A stretch of DNA of 64,000 bases, taken from assembly GCF_024714475.1 (NCBI RefSeq), contig NZ_JAMZMI010000001.1, positions 372,001 to 436,000 of the forward strand, read 5' to 3'. The notes beneath the pieces were generated by a model that had not been told where the DNA came from, made no database searches, and was given only the letters and a program-made list of their open reading frames with translations. Numbering within the stretch: position 1 is the first letter of the stretch; each line of letters begins with the position of its first letter. Below are positions 29,319 through 38,659 of the stretch, one piece after another. The position numbers and the translations under genes are program-made. The DNA is from Marinoscillum sp. MHG1-6. GTDB taxonomy: Bacteria > Bacteroidota > Bacteroidia > Cytophagales > Cyclobacteriaceae.

Positions 29319-31739
29319 TTACTCACTAACAAACACCCTTTTCACTCGCTGACTAACATTGGTCAATATCTCATAAGGAATGGTTTGTGCCCAGGTCGCC
29401 AGATTTTCTATGGACGGATCCTTTCCAAAAACAATCACCTCATCCCCTTCCTCCACATTCAGACCGGTTACATCCAGAATGGTCATGTCCATGCAAACAT
29501 TTCCAATCGTGTGGGCCTTTTGTCCATTCACCAACATGTATCCCCTCCCTCGACCAAACATTCTCAAATAACCGTCAGCATAGCCAATGGATACTACAGC
29601 AATCTGGCCATCAGACTCGGCACGACCCATCCGCGAATAACCTATGCTCTCTCCGCGCCTAATAGATCTTACTTGAGAAATGCGGCTTTTCAGAGCGCTT
29701 ACAGGCTTTAGGTCGGTCAGTGTGCCAGATGAATCATGCCCATACAATCCAATTCCCAACCTTACCATATCAAAATGAAATTGCGGCCACCTTAAGATTC
29801 CTGCCGAATTAAGCGCATATTTCATGGGACAATGACCTAAAAACTCAGTGATGATGTCATAGGCCTCCTCAAATTGAGTCGCCTGCCATTGAGTATATTC
29901 ATCCTCACTCGACTCCTCTGCCGAAGAAAAATGGGTAAAAACTCCGGCTACCCTGAGCGTCGGATTCATCGCAAGAATTTCCAAAAACTCATGTAATTCA
30001 TCGGGACGAAGTCCCAACCGGTTCATCCCTGTTTCTATTTTGATATGAATAGGAGGCGGGTTATCACAAGCATCCAGCAATTCCCGCAACATATTCGAAC
30101 TGTAGATTTCTGGCTCGAGGTTGAAAGTTTCCAACAGATCAAAATGCTTCCAGTCAGGGTTCATCACCATGATCGGCAGGGTAATCCCCTTTTGTCTGAG
30201 CTCAACCCCCTCGTCGGTATAAGCGACCCCCAGATAGTCAACTTTTTCATATTGAAGTAGATGGGCAATCTCTCCAAGACCTCCGCCATAAGCAAAAGCC
30301 TTGACCATGACCATCATCCTGGTTTGACGGCTTAATTTCCTTCTATAGACATTTAGGTTATGGGTCAAGGCTTCAAAATTCACCTCAAGGATCGTCCCAT
30401 GATTTTTTTCTTCCAGCAACGCCACCACCCTTTCCAGAGCAAAGGACCTCGCTCCCTTAATGAGAATCAACTCATTTTCAAATGCCGGCATTTGTGCAAT
30501 CAGATCAGTAACCGTTTCAAAAATGGTTGCGTCTATAGAAAACTGGCTTCTGCATGCATTCATGTGCGGACCGACACCTATCAAACGGAGTACATTGTTG
30601 GCCACCAACAATTCATTGACTTTCTCATAAAGTTTAACATCCGGCATGCCCGATTGCTGAATATCCGAGAGAATGACCGTCTTTCTCTTTTTATGAGGTT
30701 GTTGTTTCAGGTAATCCAGCGCAATAGAAAGCCCTGCCAGGTCATTGTTATAAGAGTCATCAACAAGGTAGCAATCACGGATGCCATGCTTTATTTCCAG
30801 TCGCATGGGGACCGGTTTGATGCGCTTCAACCCGGATTCGATTTCCGTCTCGCTCAAACCCAGATAAATCGCAGTAGCAATCACGTGAAATATATTTTCA
30901 ACATATGGAAAGTCTCTTCCTGAAATATAAAAAGTGTATTCCGAGTCCCGGTACTTAGCGACAATTTGTTCTGTCTCCGATGTGAAAGCAATGTCAGCTT
31001 TTTTGTCTCCCAAACTCCATGAAAACAGCTTCTCGCCAAGAATTGCTTCAAGCTTAGTATATAGTTTTGTTTGATCTTTAGAGCATACGACCACATTCGA
31101 TTCCTCAAATAGAAGAGCCTTTTCCTTAATTTTTTGGTCTAACGAATTAAAGCCTTCATCATGTGCATTTCCAATGTTGGTAAATATCCCGATGGAAGGT
31201 TGGATGACCCTGGCCAGGTTCTCCATATCTCCTGAACTGGAAATTCCCGCCTCGAAAATCCCTAAATTATTCTGTTCCGACATGCCCCAAACAGAAATTG
31301 GAACACCCATTTGTGAATTATAACTTTTTGGGCTTTTCACCACCTGAAAATGCATCCCCAATACCTCAGCCAACCATTCTTTCACCATCGTTTTCCCATT
31401 GCTGCCGGTAATGCCTACTACCGGAATATCAAACTTTGAACGGTGGCCTATTGCCACTTTTTGAAGTGCTGACAATACATCCGAAACCAGTGCAAAAGTG
31501 GCCTCAGGCGTTTCATTCATGTCTGGCTGCTGGGAAACAAGAAAGAATCGAACTCCTTTATCATAGGCCTGACGAATGTACCTATGTCCATCCCTTGTTG
31601 TTCCAGGAAGCGCCAGAAAAAGCACTTCTTGTTTGGAAACGAGCTTGCGCGTATCAAAAGCCAGCACGCTTATTTCTCCGTCCTGTTCCTTACCTAAAAG
31701 GTCGGCATGTGTGGTTGAAATAATCTCGGAGAAAAGCAT
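29319..31739 (-). CDS. MurF-alanine racemase fusion (bifunctional UDP-MurNAc-tripeptide:D-Ala-D-Ala ligase/alanine racemase)
   Basis: 806 residues. The N-terminal half is MurF-like: VVGITGSNGKTMVKEWLAE (P-loop), SYNSQMGVPISVW, NIGNAHDEGF and YLVDDSYNNDLAGL. From about residue 440 it is a complete alanine racemase: LEVNFEALTHNL, MVMVKAFAYGGG (PLP lysine; usual motif VKADAYGHG), GMNRLGLRP and MVRLGIGLYG, with the second catalytic tyrosine in ESIGYSRMG and VCMDMTILDV. Together they make D-Ala and attach D-Ala-D-Ala to the peptidoglycan precursor. This fusion is typical of Bacteroidota. It lies 4 bases after the GNAT gene in the same direction. Confidence 0.95.
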   Translation of the reverse strand: MLFSEIISTTHADLLGKEQDGEISVLAFDTRKLVSKQEVLFLALPGTTRDGHRYIRQAYDKGVRFFLVSQQPDMNETPEATFALVSDVLSALQKVAIGHRSKFDIPVVGITGSNGKTMVKEWLAEVLGMHFQVVKSPKSYNSQMGVPISVWGMSEQNNLGIFEAGISSSGDMENLARVIQPSIGIFTNIGNAHDEGFNSLDQKIKEKALLFEESNVVVCSKDQTKLYTKLEAILGEKLFSWSLGDKKADIAFTSETEQIVAKYRDSEYTFYISGRDFPYVENIFHVIATAIYLGLSETEIESGLKRIKPVPMRLEIKHGIRDCYLVDDSYNNDLAGLSIALDYLKQQPHKKRKTVILSDIQQSGMPDVKLYEKVNELLVANNVLRLIGVGPHMNACRSQFSIDATIFETVTDLIAQMPAFENELILIKGARSFALERVVALLEEKNHGTILEVNFEALTHNLNVYRRKLSRQTRMMVMVKAFAYGGGLGEIAHLLQYEKVDYLGVAYTDEGVELRQKGITLPIMVMNPDWKHFDLLETFNLEPEIYSSNMLRELLDACDNPPPIHIKIETGMNRLGLRPDELHEFLEILAMNPTLRVAGVFTHFSSAEESSEDEYTQWQATQFEEAYDIITEFLGHCPMKYALNSAGILRWPQFHFDMVRLGIGLYGHDSSGTLTDLKPVSALKSRISQVRSIRRGESIGYSRMGRAESDGQIAVVSIGYADGYLRMFGRGRGYMLVNGQKAHTIGNVCMDMTILDVTGLNVEEGDEVIVFGKDPSIENLATWAQTIPYEILTNVSQRVKRVFVSE

Positions 31740-31743
31740 AGGC

Positions 31744-32601
31744 CTAAATTATCAATTCCATTTCGATTTGATCCACTTCATTGACAAAACCCATCTTTTG
31801 CAACGCTTGAATCGTACCCTGTTGATCTTCGGGTACATTCATAATGGTGATCTCGTTGCTAAAACTTCTCTTTTGTACTTCTCTCACAAGAGCACTAGCA
31901 ACATGCTTACCACGAAAATGTTCCATCACCGCCAGCCTCGAAATACGCCCAAGCGCCGATTGAAAAATCACGTACCCTACCACCTGATCATCAATGCTTG
32001 AAATGAGCATGGTCTCATTGTCAAAACTCGTCTGAAGATGTGGGATACTATCCAAAAAGCTCGTTTCATAACTGTCAAAAACGGCATAACCGGAGTTCCA
32101 TTGCTTTGCTTCAGCAATGATTAATTCATCAACATGGTAATTGGGTATGGTTGAGGTTAATTTGAAACATTTGAAAGTGCGGACAAAATTGAACCCCATT
32201 TTTTTATACAATTCTATGGCCCTCTGATTGTTGTCGATCACCTCCAAAAGAATGTTATTGACACCCAGATTCTGAAGTTTTGGGAAAAGCCAGGAGTAAA
32301 CCTCTATGGCGTGACCATTTCCTCGGTAATAAGGGATTACCCCGGTGCCACCATTATAGGCCGTTAATTTATTGCCATTTCGATTAATCGTGTGCAGTAC
32401 AAAGGCTACCACCATACTTCCTGAGGTAAGCAGGCCAGAGACTTCATTGACAATTCCCAGCTTACGAAATATTCTATTTCGGAACTGTTCCAAACTTGGC
32501 CTGAACGGCACATCATTAGCAGAGAACGCCAATGAAAAGGCTTCAAACAGTGGAATAATATCTGATTCTGAAAAGGTCTTTAGCTCTAAGCTTTGACTCA
32601 T
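31744..32601 (-). CDS. tandem GNAT N-acetyltransferase
   Basis: 285 residues with two GNAT folds. The first half shows TGVIPYYRGNGHAIEVYSWL (acetyl-CoA loop) and VIDNNQRAIELYKKMGFNFV. The second half shows RLAVMEHFRGKHVASALVRE and VPEDQQGTIQALQKMGFV. Both A-motifs look intact. Acceptor unknown. It overlaps the universal stress protein gene by 4 bases and lies 4 bases before MurF-Alr, so it is probably transcribed with them; a link to cell-wall metabolism is possible but not shown. Confidence 0.88.
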   Translation of the reverse strand: MSQSLELKTFSESDIIPLFEAFSLAFSANDVPFRPSLEQFRNRIFRKLGIVNEVSGLLTSGSMVVAFVLHTINRNGNKLTAYNGGTGVIPYYRGNGHAIEVYSWLFPKLQNLGVNNILLEVIDNNQRAIELYKKMGFNFVRTFKCFKLTSTIPNYHVDELIIAEAKQWNSGYAVFDSYETSFLDSIPHLQTSFDNETMLISSIDDQVVGYVIFQSALGRISRLAVMEHFRGKHVASALVREVQKRSFSNEITIMNVPEDQQGTIQALQKMGFVNEVDQIEMELII

Positions 32602-33434
32602 TCCCTAAAAAATAAAGCAGGTACTGGTACGTGCAAAGCGATACTTTTCGAAATCGACTTTTTAAACAATCGCTCAAAGAATGTATGCTCTTTTGGAATG
32701 AGCGTTAGTAAATCCGGGTGATGGGAATTGCAAAAAGAGGTAATACCTTCAATGGTAGAACTTGCTTCGATCGTACTGAATGAAGCAATTCCTTCATCAA
32801 AGCTGTGGATAAGGTTCTTAAAAATGTTTTGATCCGCTGCCGTGATATCTTCCCTTCTTTTCGCCACGGTAAACGCTTCAATTTTGGCCCCAAAATCCAA
32901 TGCAAATTGATTCAACATTTTGACTCTCATAGGGTTTTTAACTTCTTCCATCTGGCAGGCAAACGCGATAATTTCAATTCCGGCTTTCTCCCATCCTTCA
33001 GGAACAACCAAAATTGGCACGGTGGCCGTATCAATGACATCAGTGGTTCTGCTTCCAAGTACCTTTTCCAGCTCGTCGTGCTCGGCCTTGGTTCCCATCA
33101 CGATAAAGTCAATGTCTTTTGTTTCACATTCGGTATGAATCGCATCAATTAGATACGCCAGAAATTGATCGGCGCTGTGAGGTACATCTTGCAGTTCGAT
33201 GATTTCCTTTTCAAGCTTCTCAAATGACTCCCTGACCATGTCTTCATAATCCTTGATCACGGCCGCCACAATACTACCCCCCACAACATCCGGATGTGCA
33301 GAATGAACGTGAACTGCATTAACCATATGAATTTTGGCCTGAAATTTTTTAGCCAGGTAGATGGCATATTTCAAGGCATTTTTCGAGCAATCCGAAAAAT
33401 CTATGGGTACAAGTATGTTCTGGATATTCATCAT
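32598..33434 (-). CDS. universal stress protein, two USP domains
   Basis: 278 residues. The first domain is clear: NILVPIDFSDCSKNALKYAI at the N-terminus, with VMGTKAEHDELEKVLGSRTT and VPILVVPEG (G-2x-G-9x-type ATP-binding pattern, partly altered). The second domain (from about residue 155, IEIIAFACQMEEVKNPMRVK) is more diverged and lacks a clear ATP-binding loop. Cytoplasmic stress-linked nucleotide-binding protein. First gene of a USP-GNAT-MurF/Alr operon by overlap. Confidence 0.92.
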   Translation of the reverse strand: MMNIQNILVPIDFSDCSKNALKYAIYLAKKFQAKIHMVNAVHVHSAHPDVVGGSIVAAVIKDYEDMVRESFEKLEKEIIELQDVPHSADQFLAYLIDAIHTECETKDIDFIVMGTKAEHDELEKVLGSRTTDVIDTATVPILVVPEGWEKAGIEIIAFACQMEEVKNPMRVKMLNQFALDFGAKIEAFTVAKRREDITAADQNIFKNLIHSFDEGIASFSTIEASSTIEGITSFCNSHHPDLLTLIPKEHTFFERLFKKSISKSIALHVPVPALFFRE

Positions 33435-33494
33435 GGGATCGTGTATATGCTAAATTTAATGTTAATCATTTACTAATCCCAAGAAGAAAGATCT

Positions 33495-33545
33495 TAGGTC
33501 GGGACAAATGCCTGTGTTTGTTCGTATATTACAATAGGTCGGGAC
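33495..33545. repeat. 11-base direct repeat upstream of a small ORF
   Basis: TAGGTCGGGAC occurs at 33495-33505 and again at 33535-33545, a 40-base step (about four helical turns). It sits in the gap between the divergent usp and hemB genes; possibly an operator. Confidence 0.5.
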
Positions 33546-33571
33546 TAATAGAAGATTAAGAATCAGCCCTT

Positions 33572-33685
33572 ATGGATCACATTTATCACAGACCGAGCCG
33601 CAAAGTCATTGCGCGGTACATCGATATTGCTCAATTAATTACTTCATTGTTGATTTGGGGGTTTGCTGTTCTCTCAATTGTCTGA
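33572..33685 (+). CDS. small membrane protein, 37 residues
   Basis: ATG at 33572 and TGA at 33683. The N-terminus is basic (MDHIYHRPSRKVIARYIDIA) and is followed by a single hydrophobic helix (LITSLLIWGFAVLSIV) running to the stop, a typical small membrane protein profile with positive-inside charge. It lies 31 bases before hemB and 26 bases after the second 11-base direct repeat. No family known to me. It could be chance, as it is short. Confidence 0.45.
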   Translation: MDHIYHRPSRKVIARYIDIAQLITSLLIWGFAVLSIV

Positions 33686-33704
33686 GGAATTAGACTTTGG
33701 TGCT

Positions 33705-33712
33705 TAGTTTTG
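33705..33712 (+). promoter_or_regulatory. -7 promoter-like element abutting hemB
   Basis: TAGTTTTG fits TAnnTTTG and ends only 4 bases before the hemB ATG. If used, the transcript would begin at or next to the start codon. A TTG lies at 33678-33680, but the 24-base gap is longer than usual. Confidence 0.35.
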
Positions 33713-33716
33713 CACC

Positions 33717-34685
33717 ATGAACAGAAGACCGCGTCGCAATCGTAGCTCCAAGGCAATCAGAGACATTACCAGGGAAACACTGGTAACTGTAAATGACTTT
33801 GTCTTTCCACTTTTCCTTCTTGAGGGTCAAAATCAAAAATCCGAGGTACAGTCCATGCCAGGCATTTTGAGATTAAGCCTGGACCTTATGCTCAAGGAAA
33901 TAGAAGAATGCCTTAAGCTGGGGATCCAGTCATTCGATGTATTCCCGGTTGTCGAGGAACATTACAAGGATAAAATGGCAACGAAAAGCTACGATCCAAA
34001 CTTCTTCTACCTGATCGCCCTAAATACCATTAAAAAAGAATTTCCGGAAGCGCACATTATTACTGACGTCGCCATGGATCCATACAGCTCTGATGGTCAT
34101 GACGGCATCGTTAAGAATGGAAAAATCCTAAACGACGAAACACTGGAAGTCCTCGGTCAAATGACCCTGGCACAAGCGGCCACCGGTATTGATATGATCG
34201 GCCCTTCAGACATGATGGACGGAAGGGTAGGATACCTGAGAGAAGTGCTCGACGAAAATGGTTTTCAAGATGTGGGTATCATGTCCTATACCGCGAAGTA
34301 CGCTTCAGCTTTTTATGGTCCTTTCAGAGATGCCCTGGATTCTGCACCAAAATTTGGTGACAAAAAAACTTATCAAATGGATCCGGCCAATAGAAAGGAA
34401 GCCATCATTGAAGGTGAACTGGATTTTCTGGAAGGTGCGGATGTGCTTATGGTAAAACCGGCACTTACCTATCTCGATATCATTTCAGACCTCAAAAATG
34501 AATTTGATCTTCCTATTGCAGCATACAATGTTTCCGGGGAATACGCCATGATCAAGGCCGCCGGAGAACGAGGCTGGCTGGATGCGGATCGGGTCAGAGA
34601 TGAATCATTGCTCTCTATTAAGCGAGCTGGAGCAGACATTATTCTTACCTACTTCGCCAAGGAATTTGCCCTGGCACATAAGTAA
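33717..34685 (+). CDS. hemB: delta-aminolevulinic acid dehydratase (porphobilinogen synthase)
   Basis: 322 residues, full length. Active-site lysines lie in MSYTAKYASAFYGPFRDA and VLMVKPALTYLDII. The metal-binding region reads ITDVAMDPYSSDGHDGI, where the three zinc cysteines of the Zn-type enzymes are replaced (Ala, Asp, Asp), so this is a cysteine-free, Mg-type enzyme. It condenses two aminolevulinates into porphobilinogen for haem synthesis. It converges with a GroES-like gene. Confidence 0.97.
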   Translation: MNRRPRRNRSSKAIRDITRETLVTVNDFVFPLFLLEGQNQKSEVQSMPGILRLSLDLMLKEIEECLKLGIQSFDVFPVVEEHYKDKMATKSYDPNFFYLIALNTIKKEFPEAHIITDVAMDPYSSDGHDGIVKNGKILNDETLEVLGQMTLAQAATGIDMIGPSDMMDGRVGYLREVLDENGFQDVGIMSYTAKYASAFYGPFRDALDSAPKFGDKKTYQMDPANRKEAIIEGELDFLEGADVLMVKPALTYLDIISDLKNEFDLPIAAYNVSGEYAMIKAAGERGWLDADRVRDESLLSIKRAGADIILTYFAKEFALAHK

Positions 34686-34701
34686 GCTGTCATACTTTCG
34701 A

Positions 34702-35079
34702 TTAAAACAGGTCATCTTCTCTTTCCAGCATCAATATGCTGGACTGAGGGACGATAAAATATTTTTCACCCTCGTACACCACTTCGAAAGAACCGGACTG
34801 TAAGAAGATAGCCAGATCACCTTCTTGTGCCTGAAGTGGCACATATTTCACCTTGCCTTCATCGCCCTTCCAGCTCTCATCTTCATCTGTCGGGACCGGA
34901 ATAGGGTAGCCTGGACCTGCTTTGACCACATAGCCACTTTGTACCTTTTCCTTCTCTCTTACACCAGGAGGCAGATAAATCCCCGAACTCGTCTTTTCAG
35001 AGTCTTTCTTGGGCTTGATCAGAACCTTGTCACCAACGACAATGAGTTTCTTTAATTTGTTATCCGCAGTCAATTGCAT
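34702..35079 (-). CDS. GroES-family co-chaperone-like protein
   Basis: 125 residues, longer than the roughly 95 of true GroES. The Cpn10 pattern is present: IVVGDKVLIKPKKDSEKTSS-GIYLPPG (mobile loop region), SGYVVKAGPGYPIP, EGDLAIFLQSGSFEVVYEG and YFIVPQSSILML. Residues 55-80 are an acidic insertion (PTDEDESWKGDEG). No groEL is beside it; many Bacteroidota carry such a lone second GroES-like gene. Whether it partners GroEL is unproven. Confidence 0.85.
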   Translation of the reverse strand: MQLTADNKLKKLIVVGDKVLIKPKKDSEKTSSGIYLPPGVREKEKVQSGYVVKAGPGYPIPVPTDEDESWKGDEGKVKYVPLQAQEGDLAIFLQSGSFEVVYEGEKYFIVPQSSILMLEREDDLF

Positions 35080-35123
35080 GCATTCAAATTTTCAGTACGC
35101 AAAATTAATCTCATTGGATTGAA

Positions 35124-36443
35124 TCAGTCAACTGACCTGTCAATCAATCGCTGATCATTCTGCTTTGAAGTCTTAGCTCCCAACTCTCTCAAAACCTCAG
35201 TTCTTCTGACAAGGTTTCCGGTTCCCTGAGAAAGTTTATTCATCGCGAGGTCATAGTTATCCTTGGTCTGACGAAGGTTGTTCCCGACCTTAAGCAGGTC
35301 TTCCGTAAAACCGACAAATTTATCATACAATGCTCCCGCCTGCCTGGCAATTTCAAGGGCATTTTTACTCTGGAGATCTTGTTTCCAAATGTAGCTTACC
35401 GTACGCATAGTAGCTAGCAAGGTGCTGGTCGAAACCAAAACGATATTCTTGTCCAGTGCCTTTTCATAAAGCGCAGGATCTTCTTTCAGCGCGATGGTCA
35501 GGGCCGGCTCATTGGCCACGAACATCAGCACAAAATCGGGCTGCTGAATATCATACAGGTTTTGGTAGTTTTTCTCCCCCAATATTTTAATATGTCCATT
35601 GATGCTATCGAGATGCTGCTTCAGGTATTTCTCCTGATCCGGAGTCCCCTCATGATCAAAATAATTACTGTAGGCAGTAAGAGAAACTTTTGAATCGAGC
35701 ACCAAATATTTATCATCTGGAAGTTTAATGATATAATCCAGTCTTTGATTGGAGCCGTTTTCACTTTTGAAGTTCTTTTCCTTGAAATAATGAGTGTCCT
35801 TCAGTAGCCCCACCTTCTCAAGGATCGATTCTAACTGCATCTCTCCCCAGTTACCCTGAGCCTTCGAATCACCCTTCAATGCCTTGGTCAGGTTTTCCGC
35901 CTCCTTCGTAATCTTTTGATTGAGGTCTTTTAGGTTGGATAGCTCTGCTTTTAAAGAGGTATTCCATTGCAATGAGTCCTTGCTATTTTGGTCCACTTTC
36001 TTCTCAAAGGTTTCAATTCGCTCTTTGAGCGGATTCAATAGTTCACCAAGATTGGTTTTGTTCTGTGACGTGAACTTTTCACTTTTTTCCTCGAAAATTT
36101 TGTTCGCCAGGTTCTCAAAGGTCTCTTTGAATTTAGCCTGCAGGTCTTCAACTTCCTTCTTCTGGTCATTTAACCTTTCCTGCAGATTTCTAAAATCCGA
36201 TTCCAGTCTTGATTTTTGGCTGTTTAGGTCAATGATCCGCTCACGTTCCTGACGCAGCTCTTCATTCATGAACTTGATTTCCTCTGCACTTTGAGCGTTG
36301 CGCTTTTGCTCCATCTCTAATTGAAGCCTCAGCTTTTGTGTCTCTTCACCATCAGATCCTTTTTTAGACTTCGCCAACAAATACCCCAATCCAAACCCTG
36401 CCGCCAGGCCCAGGATCAATATCAAAACTGTCGTTATTTCCAT
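35124..36443 (-). CDS. rmuC: DNA recombination protein RmuC
   Basis: 439 residues. An N-terminal membrane helix (VLILILGLAAGFGLGYLLA) is followed by a long coiled coil (about residues 35-200) and the nuclease-fold RmuC domain: GNWGEMQLESILEKVGL, RLDYIIKLPDDKYLVLDSKVSL, FVANEPAL and SKNALEIARQAGALYDKFVG. RmuC restricts inversions and repeat-mediated recombination in E. coli; the fold is PD-(D/E)XK-like. It lies 9 bases downstream of the CPBP gene in the same direction. Confidence 0.95.
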   Translation of the reverse strand: MEITTVLILILGLAAGFGLGYLLAKSKKGSDGEETQKLRLQLEMEQKRNAQSAEEIKFMNEELRQERERIIDLNSQKSRLESDFRNLQERLNDQKKEVEDLQAKFKETFENLANKIFEEKSEKFTSQNKTNLGELLNPLKERIETFEKKVDQNSKDSLQWNTSLKAELSNLKDLNQKITKEAENLTKALKGDSKAQGNWGEMQLESILEKVGLLKDTHYFKEKNFKSENGSNQRLDYIIKLPDDKYLVLDSKVSLTAYSNYFDHEGTPDQEKYLKQHLDSINGHIKILGEKNYQNLYDIQQPDFVLMFVANEPALTIALKEDPALYEKALDKNIVLVSTSTLLATMRTVSYIWKQDLQSKNALEIARQAGALYDKFVGFTEDLLKVGNNLRQTKDNYDLAMNKLSQGTGNLVRRTEVLRELGAKTSKQNDQRLIDRSVD

Positions 36444-36452
36444 AGGATAAAA

Positions 36453-37397
36453 TTATATTAATCTGTGTAGATACCCGAACAATTCCATAGCCCAGGCAAT
36501 CCCCACATGAATGATTACTCCTCCCCAAATACTGCGAGTGTAAAGGGAGACAATTCCGAGAATATATCCTCCAAAAATAGAACTGATTGCTTCAGGCATG
36601 GGTTTGCCGAAATGAAGGAAGCAATAGGTAGAAATCATCGCCAGCACTGCGTACCCTCCTAAAAACCTATAAAATGCCAGCACTAAAAATCCTCTAAAAA
36701 ATATCTCTACCCCTAAAAAATCGGCACCATAGCACAGTTCATAAATACCCATAGAAATCCAGGCAGGAAAATCATGAATATGTGAAAAATGAGGTCCACT
36801 ACTTCTTAAATACCTTGGATAATATTCCTGAATGTCAGAAAAGAAAGAGCCTATTCCTATGAACACCAGGGCAATGCCCAGCATGGTAAAATAAGGGCGT
36901 GGATCAAACTTCCTGTTGGCTAGCCCGAAATAGATACGATCCTCCTTTGGCTCAAAATAGCGACTTAACAATAAGAGCGGAGTGACCATCACCAACAGAC
37001 TGGAACACCAGCGCACGCAATGTCTGATAAAATACCGATCCGAACCTTCGAGAAAATGGTTGATGGGATATTCATGAAAATAGAATGACCTGTCAAAACC
37101 GCAAATGCCAAAGCCAATGATGAATGTCAGCCAAAACCTCGAGGATCTTAGCCATTCTTTATGTGGGGTAAACAGGCTAATGACCAGAGAGATCATCAGG
37201 AAGGGAACTCCCTGCCATAAAAACATGTATAACCAATGAGTCGGTGTCCCTTCGACAGAATCGATATAGGTATCTTCAAAATCAAGATGGTAGTTCAGCG
37301 TGATGGAGAGTGCAAGGAAAAAAGCCAGCGTCAAATAGAGCTTCCACTCGAAATACTTTTTTTGAAAGTCAATCAGGAAGCCCAGTACTTTCTTCAT
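36453..37397 (-). CDS. CPBP-type intramembrane glutamic endopeptidase (CAAX-protease-like)
   Basis: 314 residues with about eight hydrophobic segments. The CPBP motifs are in the C-terminal half: EIFFRGFLVLAFYRFLG (motif 1 has E-xx-FRG in place of EExxxR), FLHFGKPMPEAISSIFGGYI (motif 2 histidine) and GGVIIHVGIAWAMELFG (motif 3 histidine). It is an inner membrane protease of unknown substrate. It precedes rmuC by 9 bases. Confidence 0.85.
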   Translation of the reverse strand: MKKVLGFLIDFQKKYFEWKLYLTLAFFLALSITLNYHLDFEDTYIDSVEGTPTHWLYMFLWQGVPFLMISLVISLFTPHKEWLRSSRFWLTFIIGFGICGFDRSFYFHEYPINHFLEGSDRYFIRHCVRWCSSLLVMVTPLLLLSRYFEPKEDRIYFGLANRKFDPRPYFTMLGIALVFIGIGSFFSDIQEYYPRYLRSSGPHFSHIHDFPAWISMGIYELCYGADFLGVEIFFRGFLVLAFYRFLGGYAVLAMISTYCFLHFGKPMPEAISSIFGGYILGIVSLYTRSIWGGVIIHVGIAWAMELFGYLHRLI

Positions 37398-37436
37398 CGA
37401 TTTGTTTTCTTTGGCAAAATTTAATCCGGTAAAGAT

Positions 37437-38201
37437 ATGTGTCTAATTGTTTTCGCATGGGACAAGCATCCTAAATACAAACTGATCGTGGCCGCAAACC
37501 GGGATGAGTTTTATGAGCGCCCAACGCTACAAGCTGCAACCTGGCCGGACCATCCGGAAATCTTTGGCGGAAGGGATCAAAAAGCCATGGGGACATGGAT
37601 GGCCATATCAAAAAATGGGAAGTTTGGGGCACTAACCAATTACCGGGACCTCAGCAATATTAGAGAGGATGTACGGTCAAGAGGTGAAATTATCCCCGAT
37701 TATCTGTTGGGAGACAAAAGTCCAAAAGGTTTTTTGGAGTCACTTCATGAGTACTCACAGGATTATAATGGCTTTAACTTCCTCGCTTGTGATTTTCACA
37801 ACATGTTACATTACAGCAATCAGGAGCGAAAATTGAATACCGTTCCCGCCGGAATACATGGGCTCAGCAACAGCCTGCTCGATACTCCCTGGCCCAAGGT
37901 GAGCGCTTTGAAAAAATCAGTGCAACAGGCTATTCAAAAGGATTTTTCACACGAAGATCTTTTAGAACTGTTAAGCAATGAAAATACTTTTGATGAAAGT
38001 ATTCTTCCAAGAACAGGTGTACCTATTGAATTGGAAATAGCCCTTTCGGCAGCATGCATCCGAACAGAACAATACGGAACCTGTTCATCTAGCGTTTTAA
38101 CCGTGGATCGTTTAGGAGAGGTTACTTTTACAGAAAAGACCTATGCGTTGGGCGGAAGAGAGGAAAGTTTGATCACTCAAACCATGAGCATCACACTATG
38201 A
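37437..38201 (+). CDS. NRDE family protein (TANGO2-like)
   Basis: 254 residues. It begins with MCLIVFAW and has the naming motif AANRDEFYERPT at about residues 20-31. Then come FGGRDQKAMGTWMAISKNGKFGALTNYRD and the C-terminal ...GTCSSSVLTVDRLGEVTFTE. Cys2 after Met removal is the presumed N-terminal nucleophile of this Ntn-hydrolase-like fold. Eukaryotic TANGO2 is implicated in haem or lipid handling; the bacterial role is unknown. It overlaps the next lipoprotein gene by 4 bases. Confidence 0.9.
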   Translation: MCLIVFAWDKHPKYKLIVAANRDEFYERPTLQAATWPDHPEIFGGRDQKAMGTWMAISKNGKFGALTNYRDLSNIREDVRSRGEIIPDYLLGDKSPKGFLESLHEYSQDYNGFNFLACDFHNMLHYSNQERKLNTVPAGIHGLSNSLLDTPWPKVSALKKSVQQAIQKDFSHEDLLELLSNENTFDESILPRTGVPIELEIALSAACIRTEQYGTCSSSVLTVDRLGEVTFTEKTYALGGREESLITQTMSITL

Positions 38202-38659
38202 AAAAAATATTTATTCCCAGTCTAATCGTGCTGATGATCGGTTTTATTTCATGTAAGGATAAAACGATCAGAGACCTTGATGTGGCAACTGGAAAAGTAG
38301 CCGGACAGGATTGGACCTTTGAAAAAGGGGACGCTTTTTATGGCCTGAGCGAATATACTATAAGGCTTATGAGTGATAAGACTCCCGATGGCAACGTATG
38401 TAGCGGGGTCAATCCTAATATTGCATATGTGGAATTTACAATTCCTGCCCAGGCAGGCATTTATCAAATGTCTGATTTCGTTGCAGACAAGGCCGTCACA
38501 TTTTATGAAGGGTCCTTCTCCTCCAAAGCCCTCACCGCCGCATCAGGTTACATCCAAATCATCTCATTCTCGGCTTTCACCATTGACGGCATCATCCAGG
38601 CGAGCCTTGATGATAACAATGACATAGCGGGTGCATTTTACGTAAAACCCTGCAATTAA
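38198..38659 (+). CDS. hypothetical lipoprotein
   Basis: 153 residues with a lipobox ([14 protein letters not shown]; cysteine at about residue 20). The remainder is mainly beta ([60 protein letters not shown]) and ends FYVKPCN. It resembles the small, secreted beta-sandwich proteins common in Cytophagales, with no named family. Its start overlaps the NRDE gene stop, and its stop overlaps the convergent gcvP stop by 4 bases. Confidence 0.8.
   Translation: MKKIFIPSLIVLMIGFISCKDKTIRDLDVATGKVAGQDWTFEKGDAFYGLSEYTIRLMSDKTPDGNVCSGVNPNIAYVEFTIPAQAGIYQMSDFVADKAVTFYEGSFSSKALTAASGYIQIISFSAFTIDGIIQASLDDNNDIAGAFYVKPCN

Noticed and set aside
29319-31739. MurF-alanine racemase fusion as a novel fusion
   Set aside because: This bifunctional gene is a known trait of Bacteroidota.
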